From JAZDCJ01 sp036311985 (GTDB taxonomy: Bacteria > Actinomycetota > Actinomycetes > Actinomycetales > Micrococcaceae), in the NCBI RefSeq assembly GCF_036311985.1, contig NZ_JAZDCJ010000065.1: a DNA stretch of 17,628 bases; one strand, 5' to 3'. The notes beneath the pieces are model-generated. The model ran no database searches. It had not been told where the DNA came from and worked only from the letters and a program-made list of their open reading frames with translations. Of this stretch, positions 7,156-13,516 are shown piece by piece. Position 1 is the first letter of the stretch. Each line of letters starts with the position of its first letter. The position numbers were made by a program, and so were the translations under genes.

Positions 7156-8154
7156 ATGGCACGGAACTTCACCCTGTTCACGGGGCAATGGGCGGACCTG
7201 CCGCTCGAGGAGGTCGCGCGGCTCGCGGCCGGCTGGGGCTACGACGGGCTGGAGATCGCGGTCTCCGGCGAGCACCTGGACGCCTGGCGCTGGGACGACG
7301 ACGCGTACATCGCCGAACGGCTCGGGATCCTGGACAAGTACGGGCTCAAGGTCTGGGCGATCTCCAACCACCTCAAGGGCCAGGCCGTGTGTGACGACCC
7401 GATCGACTTCCGCCACCAGGGGATCGTGGGGGAGAGGGTGTGGGGCGACGGCGATCCCGAGGGCGTGCGGCAGCGGGCGGCCGAGGAGCTCAAGCACACC
7501 GCGCGGCTCGCGAAGAAGCTCGGCGTGGACACCGTCGTCGGGTTCACGGGGTCCTCGATCTGGCAGTACGTGGCCATGTTCCCGCCCGTGCCCGGCGAGG
7601 TGATCGACGCCGGATACCAGGACTTCGCCGACCGCTGGAACCCGATCCTCGACGTCTTCGACGAGTGCGGCGTGCGCTTCGCCCACGAGGTGCATCCGTC
7701 CGAGATCGCGTACGACTACTGGTCCACGCAGCGCACGCTCGAGGCGATCGGGCACCGGGAGGCGTTCGGGCTGAACTGGGATCCGAGCCACATGATGTGG
7801 CAGGGGATCGACCCCGTGGCCTTCATCTCCGACTTCGCCGAGCGGATCTACCACGTGGACTGCAAGGACACCCGGATGCGGATGGGTGGGGGCCGCAACG
7901 GCATCCTCTCCTCCCATCTGGCCTGGGGCGATCCGCGGCGCGGTTGGGACTTCGTCTCCGCCGGGCGCGGGGACGTTCCGTGGGAGGACGCGTTCCGCGC
8001 GCTCGCCGCGATCGGTTACGACGGCCCCATCTCGATCGAGTGGGAGGACGCCGGCATGGACCGCCTGCACGGGGCGCCGGAGGCGCTCGCGGCGCTGAGG
8101 AAGCTGGACTTCCCGGCGTCGGAGACCTCCTTCGACGCCGCGTTCAAGCAGTAG
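7156..8154 (+). CDS. Sugar phosphate isomerase/epimerase-like TIM-barrel protein, long subfamily
   Basis: This 332-residue TIM-barrel protein is of the xylose isomerase-like superfamily, longer than the partner at 658. Candidate metal ligands occur in order: Glu178 (HEVHP), Asp209 and His212 (NWDPSH), His233/Asp235 (YHVDCKD), and Glu295 (SIEWED). This subfamily is common in actinobacterial operons with Gfo/Idh/MocA dehydrogenases. Relatives include metal-dependent deglycosidases or eliminases that act on 3-keto sugars. GGAG at 7145-7148 lies before the ATG, two bases after the preceding stop. It is the last gene of the operon, followed by a strong terminator. The fold is certain; the reaction is inferred from context. 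Confidence 0.9.
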   Translation: MARNFTLFTGQWADLPLEEVARLAAGWGYDGLEIAVSGEHLDAWRWDDDAYIAERLGILDKYGLKVWAISNHLKGQAVCDDPIDFRHQGIVGERVWGDGDPEGVRQRAAEELKHTARLAKKLGVDTVVGFTGSSIWQYVAMFPPVPGEVIDAGYQDFADRWNPILDVFDECGVRFAHEVHPSEIAYDYWSTQRTLEAIGHREAFGLNWDPSHMMWQGIDPVAFISDFAERIYHVDCKDTRMRMGGGRNGILSSHLAWGDPRRGWDFVSAGRGDVPWEDAFRALAAIGYDGPISIEWEDAGMDRLHGAPEALAALRKLDFPASETSFDAAFKQ

Positions 8155-8185
8155 CGGCGGATCCGCGCGGCACGGATCAGGCAGC

Positions 8186-8227
8186 ACGACGGCGGGGCGG
8201 CACCTTCGGGGGCCGCCCCGCCGTCGT
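8186..8227. terminator. Strong UUCG-loop hairpin terminator between convergent genes
   Basis: Two 16-base arms pair perfectly (ACGACGGCGGGGCGGC at 8186-8201, GCCGCCCCGCCGTCGT at 8212-8227). After an A/G mismatch, two further C-G pairs close a TTCG tetraloop (8205-8208). It lies between the end of the sugar operon and the convergent GntR gene stop, so it can serve both directions. There is no T-run, which is usual in high-GC actinobacteria. Confidence 0.9.
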
Positions 8228-8259
8228 CCCCGGTCCGTCTCGCTTCCGGACGGCGGCGG

Positions 8260-8973
8260 CTAGCGGCGGGCGTCGCCCTGCTCGCTTGGCTCCCGCCAAG
8301 CAAAGGTGTCGGGAGAATAGAGGCCGTACGATCCGGACGTGGCGCTGGCGAAGACGATCTTGTCCCGCGACTTGCGAATGCTCTCCTCGGTGATCTGCCG
8401 GGCCGTTGCCGGGTCGCCGGTCTTGACGGCCTCGATGAGGTCCGTATGCCGATGGCGCGGGGGCAGCGGGCCCCCTTCGGCGGCCCGGACGGACAGGAAC
8501 CAGTGCATCTGGTCCTGTAGCTCCGAGATCACCTTGGTCATCCGGGGCAGCCCGGCGATCTGGGCGATGCCCACATGGATCCGCGTATGCAGGTCGAAGT
8601 CCGGCCGTGTTTCATTGCTGCTCTGGAACTGCTCGTCGAGCTCCTTGAGCTGCTCGATCTGTGCCGGTGTGGCGCGGGTCGCGGCCAGCTCGCTGGCCGC
8701 CGGCTCCAAGAGCTCGCGGAGGAAGTACACCTGCTGGATGTCCGCCATGGTGATCCGGTTCACGAGCGTTCCGCGCTGCGGCAGGATGCGGATGAACCCC
8801 TCCGCGGAGAGCCGGTTCAGGGCCTGGCGCACGGGGGTCTTGCTCGTGCCCAGCTCCACGGCCAGCGCCGCTTCGTCGACAAACGAGTCCGGCAGCATGT
8901 CCGCATCGAGGATACGGCTCTTGGCCACGCCGTAGGCGCGGTCGACAAGCGATCCCTTCTTGTCTCGGATCAT
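8260..8973 (-). CDS. GntR-family regulator, FadR/FCD subfamily
   Basis: The 237-residue regulator has an N-terminal winged helix (about 8-70) containing DEAALAVELGTSKTPVRQAL and the wing RILPQRGTLV. The all-helical FCD ligand domain follows (about 80-205). His133 and His176 match the usual FCD metal ligands. The position four before His133 is His129 where Asp is usual, hinting at a variant site. FCD members sense organic acids, amino acids or sugar acids. It is divergent from the operon at 9107 and shares a 133-base promoter region with it, so it probably represses that operon and itself. Unlike region 1 it uses TTT phenylalanine codons freely. The ligand is unknown. Confidence 0.93.
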   Translation of the reverse strand: MIRDKKGSLVDRAYGVAKSRILDADMLPDSFVDEAALAVELGTSKTPVRQALNRLSAEGFIRILPQRGTLVNRITMADIQQVYFLRELLEPAASELAATRATPAQIEQLKELDEQFQSSNETRPDFDLHTRIHVGIAQIAGLPRMTKVISELQDQMHWFLSVRAAEGGPLPPRHRHTDLIEAVKTGDPATARQITEESIRKSRDKIVFASATSGSYGLYSPDTFAWREPSEQGDARR

Positions 8974-8999
8974 GGCGTCAGCCTACCAAGCACCACATC

Positions 9000-9051
9000 G
9001 GAATCCTACTGAAGTTTTAGTTTAATTTTCTCTTGACACCACTGGAATCCT
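9000..9051. repeat. Direct repeats GGAATCCT in the divergent promoter region
   Basis: GGAATCCT occurs at 9000-9007 and again at 9044-9051, starts 44 bases apart, about four helical turns. One copy lies in the -35/-10 spacer of the rightward promoter. The other overlaps a possible leftward -10 box (TAGGAT, 9008-9003). The core GGA-N-TCC is itself symmetric. This makes it a candidate operator for the GntR regulator. Binding is inferred from position only. Confidence 0.45.
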
Positions 9052-9061
9052 CGGCTGAACT
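9009..9061 (+). promoter_or_regulatory. Probable promoter of the region 2 operon with AT-rich upstream element
   Basis: A perfect -35 box TTGACA (9033-9038) is followed after 17 bases by a weak -10 candidate TGAACT (9056-9061). Just upstream, 9009-9032 is strikingly AT-rich for this DNA (AAGTTTTAGTTTAATTTTC), resembling an UP element. The gene starts at 9107, giving a leader of about 40 bases. The -35 is convincing; the exact -10 is not. Confidence 0.55.
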
Positions 9062-9092
9062 ATTGCCCACATCACATCGAGCGAAGCGAACA

Positions 9093-9101
9093 GAGGTGAT
9101 C
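9093..9101 (+). promoter_or_regulatory. Extended ribosome binding site
   Basis: GAGGTGATC is a nine-base match to the extended Shine-Dalgarno sequence, five bases before the ATG at 9107. It is longer than other sites in the window and fixes the start of the first gene in region 2, suggesting strong translation. Confidence 0.7.
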
Positions 9102-9106
9102 ACCGA

Positions 9107-10132
9107 ATGACCGTCTTCGTCTTCGGCGACCAACAAGCGGCCAGCGCGGCCGGGTACATCGCCGCCGCGTCGGGACGGGCCGTCCAGCTGGGATTCCAGC
9201 CGACGGACCGCATCCGCGCCGTCAGTTACGACGGACTGCTGACGGAAGTGGACATCGACGCCCGCCCGCTGGACGGGGCCGGGATCGAGGCCGCGGTCCT
9301 GGTGGCGGAGTCCCGGAAGCTGAAGCAGCACATCGAGCCGCAGCGGCACCAGTTGGCGGGCGTTCCGCTGTTGCTGGCTCCGGGTGGATTCGGCGGCGTG
9401 CTGCGGGTCCTGGAGTGGTTCCGGGAGTGGGGCCTGGAGCCTCCCCGCGTGGCCGAGGCCACGGGATTCCCGGTGTCCGGCACCGTCAGCGAAGGTGTGC
9501 TGACGCCGCACACCATCAAGCGGCGCCTCCCCATGGCGGCGGAGACGGCCGGGGAAACCCGAGTGCTCCACGCGCAGTTCGTCCGGCTGCTACCGGAGCT
9601 CGTCCCCTCGGAGTTGGTCACCACCTCCCTGTCGAACACCAACCACATGATCCACCCCGGGGTCGTTCTCCTGAACGCGGCCCGCATCCAGAACGCCGAG
9701 CCGTTCTCCTTCTACCGCAACGGCATCTCGCCGGCCGTCGGCGCCCTGATCGAGGCCGTCGATGCCGAGCGGCTCGAGATCGTCCGCCGCTTGGGCGCGG
9801 AGGAACTCGGCGTCCGCGACTGGCTCGTCCGCTTCTACGGCCAGGAGGGCATGGCCGGCGACGGCATCATCGATTGCCTGCAGACCTTCGCCAACTTCGA
9901 ACGCGTCCCGTCGCCGCCCAGCCTGGACTACCGCTACGTGGCCGACGACGTCCCGTTCGGCGTCGCACAATGGGGTGAGCTTGCCCGCGGGCTGGGGATC
10001 ACCACGCCCCATCTGGACGGACTGCTGACCCTCCTCCGTTCCCTCGACATCGACCATGGCCTGGACGCCGACGTCCCGGCCGCCCGCCTCTTCCAGCAGT
10101 TCCTCCACACCAGCCAAGGAGCCATCAAGTGA
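9107..10132 (+). CDS. Opine dehydrogenase-like protein (octopine/nopaline dehydrogenase family)
   Basis: The 341-residue protein's C-terminal half matches the octopine/nopaline dehydrogenase domain: SNTNHMIHPGVVLLNAARIQ contains the conserved His183, followed by SFYRNGISPAVGALIEAVD. The mid segment LAPGGFGG (90-97) corresponds to the second nucleotide-side loop of N-(1-carboxyethyl)norvaline dehydrogenase. Opine dehydrogenases reductively join an amino acid and a 2-keto acid, or split the product oxidatively, using NAD(P)H. The N-terminus reads VFVFGDQQAASAAGY, lacking the GxGxxG loop expected at the first strand, so cofactor use is doubtful. It heads an operon with an importer, which suggests breakdown of an imported compound rather than synthesis. 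Its stop overlaps the next GTG start. Confidence 0.8.
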   Translation: MTVFVFGDQQAASAAGYIAAASGRAVQLGFQPTDRIRAVSYDGLLTEVDIDARPLDGAGIEAAVLVAESRKLKQHIEPQRHQLAGVPLLLAPGGFGGVLRVLEWFREWGLEPPRVAEATGFPVSGTVSEGVLTPHTIKRRLPMAAETAGETRVLHAQFVRLLPELVPSELVTTSLSNTNHMIHPGVVLLNAARIQNAEPFSFYRNGISPAVGALIEAVDAERLEIVRRLGAEELGVRDWLVRFYGQEGMAGDGIIDCLQTFANFERVPSPPSLDYRYVADDVPFGVAQWGELARGLGITTPHLDGLLTLLRSLDIDHGLDADVPAARLFQQFLHTSQGAIK

Positions 10133-11604
10133 ACAACACCGTCCGCCGCGACCTCGACACACTGGAATCCCTCAAGACGAGGATGGTCAACGGGCAGCTC
10201 GGACGCCGTGGCTTCCTCGCCGGCGCCATGGGACTGTCCGCCACCGCCCTCCTCAGCGCCTGCGCCGGGGGAACGACCTCCCCCTCCGGCGCCTCGGGCT
10301 CGGGGTCCAAGGTCATCCCGCTCTACACCGTGGAGAACGACCCCGCGACCCTGGCCTTCTACAACATGGTGATCGCAAACTTCAAGAAGGACCACCCGGA
10401 CATGGACGTGAAGGTCACCGTCTACGCCGATGCGAACCAGCTGCAGTACCTGACGACGGCCTTCCAGAACAACGTCGACGTCGGGATCTTCTCCCCGGCC
10501 GTCAGCTCCTTTCCGGACTTTGCTCGGGCCGGCCATCTCGCCGAGCTGGACGACCTCGTCCAGGAGATCGGCGAGGACGACTTCCTGCCGGGAACCCGCA
10601 TCCTGGTGGACGGGCACGACGTGGCCATGCCCCTGCAGTCCAACTCCTCGCTCGTGTACTACCGCAAGGACCTGCTCGAGTCGGCCGGGCTCTCCGTGCC
10701 GAAGACCTTCGAGGAGTACCGCAACGCCGTCGAGGCGCTCCACGGCCAGAACGGCATCAACGGCATCGCCATGGCCGTCGGCCCGACGCCGCAGCTGCCC
10801 CTGCAGTTCTTCGCGCCCTACCTCTACCAGTCCGGCCACGACTACTTCGATCGGGACGGCCAGCTGACGTTCAACCATCCCGACGTCCTGGGCGCAGTCG
10901 AGAAGTTCGCCTCGCTCATGAAGTTCGCTCCCCAGTCCATGTACAACGCGGCCTTCGGCGACATCGTCTCCGCCTACTCCGCGGGGCAAGCGGCGTTCGC
11001 GACGTTCCCGGGCCGACTCGGCGCCGTCCTGGCCGAACGGGACCCGAAGCTTGCCGAGAACACCGGCGTCATGCGGATTCCGGCGGGCGACTTCATGACC
11101 GGCGAGCTGCACTTCGGCTCGAGCCAGCAGTACGCGCTCTACTCCAAGACGGGCAACCCGGAGATGGCCAAGGAGTTCCTCAAGCGCCTGACGACGGGGG
11201 ACGACGCCGTGGCCTTCGCCAAGACCGTGCCGGGCCACTTGCTGCCGCCCCTCAAGAGCGTCCTGGCCAAGTTCGAGGAGGAGGTGCGCAATCCCCAGGA
11301 CGAGTTCTTCACCAAGCACGGCGATTGGGTCCAGACGTTCATGGACTGCGCGCCGAACGCCATGACGGCCTCGGTGAGCATGGGGGCCGTGGTCGACGGC
11401 GCGTTCGAACGCAAGATCACCAACCTGTGTCCCTTCTCCTCGGAGATCTGGCCCTCCCCGGCCTTCGATGGCGTGATGTTCCAGCAGATCCTCTTGGAGA
11501 ACCGCAGTCCCGAGGACGCATGGAAGGACGCCTGCGGCAAGATGCAGGAAGTCGCGGACCGATTCCACGAAGCCAATCCCGGCTGGTCGCCGGAAGTCAT
11601 CTAG
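10129..11604 (+). CDS. ABC transporter substrate-binding lipoprotein with Tat signal
   Basis: This is a 491-residue solute-binding protein of the CUT1/SBP_bac type. The N-terminus has a twin-arginine motif (GRRGFLAG, Arg26-Arg27) followed by a hydrophobic stretch and lipobox LSAC ending at Cys45. This indicates export folded through Tat and lipid anchoring. Binding-protein features include YTVENDPATLAFYNMVIANF, VYYRKDLLESAGLSVPKTFEEY and AYSAGQAAFATFPGR. The start is GTG at 10129 within a GTGA overlap, with AAGGAG at 10116-10121. It should capture the substrate for the two permeases that follow. Its neighbours hint at a non-simple sugar or conjugated amino acid as ligand, but this is inference. 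Confidence 0.93.
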   Translation: MNNTVRRDLDTLESLKTRMVNGQLGRRGFLAGAMGLSATALLSACAGGTTSPSGASGSGSKVIPLYTVENDPATLAFYNMVIANFKKDHPDMDVKVTVYADANQLQYLTTAFQNNVDVGIFSPAVSSFPDFARAGHLAELDDLVQEIGEDDFLPGTRILVDGHDVAMPLQSNSSLVYYRKDLLESAGLSVPKTFEEYRNAVEALHGQNGINGIAMAVGPTPQLPLQFFAPYLYQSGHDYFDRDGQLTFNHPDVLGAVEKFASLMKFAPQSMYNAAFGDIVSAYSAGQAAFATFPGRLGAVLAERDPKLAENTGVMRIPAGDFMTGELHFGSSQQYALYSKTGNPEMAKEFLKRLTTGDDAVAFAKTVPGHLLPPLKSVLAKFEEEVRNPQDEFFTKHGDWVQTFMDCAPNAMTASVSMGAVVDGAFERKITNLCPFSSEIWPSPAFDGVMFQQILLENRSPEDAWKDACGKMQEVADRFHEANPGWSPEVI

Positions 11605-11649
11605 GCAGGCGGACACCAGAATGCGCACGCGAACCAGAGGACGGATCTC

Positions 11650-12546
11650 ATGGCAACAGCCGTAGCGGGCAGCGCGCCCGCATCACCGGGCCGGGGTGGC
11701 CCCCGAGGAACGAACCGGCGCCTCAAGCCCCTCCGGGCGCTCCAGTACGCGGCACTCGTCCTGGTGGTCCTGACCGCCGTCGTGCCCATGTACTGGATCA
11801 TCGTGAACTCGATCCGGCCGGATTCCGAGATCGCGGCCTACCCGCCGACCTTCTTCCCCAGCGAGTTCACGCTCAAGCACTTCACCGACCTCTTCGAGAT
11901 CTACGGCTTCCAGCAGTACCTGGTCAACAGCATGCTGGTGTCGACGGTCGCGACCGTGGTGGCCCTGGTCTTCGGCATCATGGCGGCCTACGCGATGAGC
12001 CGCTTCCGGTTCCGGGCCGTGCGGGCCGTCGGAGAGCTGTCGCTCCTGGCCTACCTGCTGCCTGGCATCCTGGTCCTCGTGCCGATCACGCAGATCCTCT
12101 TCGGCAACGGGCTGGGCGACAACCGGGCCGCGCTCGCCGTGCTCTACGCGGCGACGCTGCTGCCCTTCGCCCTCTGGATCCTGCGCTCCTACTTCAGCGG
12201 CCTCGGCATCGACACAGAAGAAGCAGCCATGATCGACGGTTGCACCCGCTTCGGGGCCTTCCTGCGCGTCGTGCTGCCCCAGGCGCTTCCCGGAATCGCC
12301 TCCACTGCCATCTTCACGTTCAACGCGGCGTGGAGCGAGTACTTGTTCGCCTCCACGCTCATGACCAGCAACGAGAAACTCCCCGCCAACCCTGCCGTGT
12401 TCCTCCTCATGGGACACATGGGCACCGAGTCCTGGGGCCTGCTGATGGCGGCCGCGCTGACCATCATCCTGCCCGTCCTGGTGCTGTTCTTCATGGCCCA
12501 GCGGTGGCTGGTGGCCGGGCTGTCCGAGGGAGCAGTGAAGGGATGA
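11650..12546 (+). CDS. ABC transporter permease, MalG type
   Basis: The 298-residue membrane protein has a short basic cytoplasmic tail of about 30 residues, then a first helix (LQYAALVLVVLTAVVPMYWI), a periplasmic loop and five more helices. The EAA motif is Glu191-Ala192-Ala193 with MIDG and VVLPQALPG following. The ending WLVAGLSEGAVKG matches MalG-type CUT1 permeases. AGAGG (11636-11640) lies nine bases before the ATG. The gene order here (MalG-type before MalF-type) is reversed relative to region 1, so the two transporters are not a simple duplication. Confidence 0.94.
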   Translation: MATAVAGSAPASPGRGGPRGTNRRLKPLRALQYAALVLVVLTAVVPMYWIIVNSIRPDSEIAAYPPTFFPSEFTLKHFTDLFEIYGFQQYLVNSMLVSTVATVVALVFGIMAAYAMSRFRFRAVRAVGELSLLAYLLPGILVLVPITQILFGNGLGDNRAALAVLYAATLLPFALWILRSYFSGLGIDTEEAAMIDGCTRFGAFLRVVLPQALPGIASTAIFTFNAAWSEYLFASTLMTSNEKLPANPAVFLLMGHMGTESWGLLMAAALTIILPVLVLFFMAQRWLVAGLSEGAVKG

Positions 12547-13514
12547 CCGCCATGACCGTCAAAGACGCCTCCGGGCGCAGCCGGGCAACCCGCCCGGCCG
12601 GCACCTCTGGATCCGAACCCCGGCGTAAGCGCTATCTCAGCGATCGCGGACTCGCCTATCTCCTCGTGGCCCCCGCGCTCCTGCTGATCCTGGTCTTCGC
12701 CGTCTACCCGTTCGGCGTCGCCGTCCTCAACAGCTTCAACGACGTCGACATCAATACCGGAGCCAGGACGCCTTCCGGGCTGGATAACTACGTCGCGCTC
12801 TTCACGGACGCCTCCGTGCGCGACGCGTTCTTCCGTAGCGTGAACTGGACCGTGTCCAACATGGTGCTCCAGGTCGTCCTCGGCGTCGCCGTGGCCATGC
12901 TGCTCAACCTCAATCTGAAGGGCCAGCGCCTGGCCCGCGTCCTGGTCTTGATCCCCTACATGGTCCCGGCCATCGTCGCCGCGCTGGTGTTCCGTTTTAT
13001 GTTCAACGACGTCACGGGCGTGGTGAACTATGGACTGCAGACCCTCGGGCTGATCGACAAGCCGCTGAACTGGCTGTCCGATCCCGCCATGATGATGCCG
13101 ACGCTCGTGCTCGTGAACGTCTGGAAGTACGCGCCGTTCTTCGTCATCATCGTCCTCGCCCGGCTGCAGAGCATTCCCAGGGACCTCTACGAGGCCGTGG
13201 CGATCGACGGCGGGGGATGGTGGCACCGCTTCACCGCGGTCACGCTGCCCTCGATCGTTCCGGTGGTGTTGGCGGGCATGCTCCTGCGCACCATCTGGAC
13301 CGCGTACGACTTCGACGTGCCGTTCCTGCTCTCCAACGGCGGCGGCCCCTCGGGCTCGGCGATCACCGTGCCCCTGGCCATCCGCGCCCTGGCTTTCGAG
13401 CAGCAGCAGCTCGGGCAGGCCTCTGCCCTCGCGGTCTGCACCGCCATCCTGCTCACCGGGGCGGCCTACTTCTACCTGCGCGGTTACCGCAAGAGCGAAA
13501 GGTCCACGGACTGA
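12543..13514 (+). CDS. ABC transporter permease, MalF type
   Basis: The 323-residue membrane permease has a basic N-tail of about 35 residues. The first helix contains LAYLLVAPALLLILVFAVYP, the common MalF opening. The coupling motif is Glu217-Ala218-Val219 with AIDGGG and VTLPSIVP. The segment TIWTAYDFDVPFLLSNGGG is typical of CUT1 permeases. The ATG at 12543 overlaps the upstream stop (ATGA). A second ATG at 12552 has AAGGG (12538-12542) at a better distance and may be the real start, shortening the protein by three residues. With the 11650 product it forms the channel for the lipoprotein at 10129. An ATPase is missing here too. Confidence 0.93.
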   Translation: MTAMTVKDASGRSRATRPAGTSGSEPRRKRYLSDRGLAYLLVAPALLLILVFAVYPFGVAVLNSFNDVDINTGARTPSGLDNYVALFTDASVRDAFFRSVNWTVSNMVLQVVLGVAVAMLLNLNLKGQRLARVLVLIPYMVPAIVAALVFRFMFNDVTGVVNYGLQTLGLIDKPLNWLSDPAMMMPTLVLVNVWKYAPFFVIIVLARLQSIPRDLYEAVAIDGGGWWHRFTAVTLPSIVPVVLAGMLLRTIWTAYDFDVPFLLSNGGGPSGSAITVPLAIRALAFEQQQLGQASALAVCTAILLTGAAYFYLRGYRKSERSTD

Positions 13515-13516
13515 CC

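Noticed and set aside
10056..12542. Long upstream extension of the MalF-type permease frame
   Set aside because: The extension is Arg/Pro-rich out-of-frame sequence of two other genes; the permease itself begins at 12543 or 12552.
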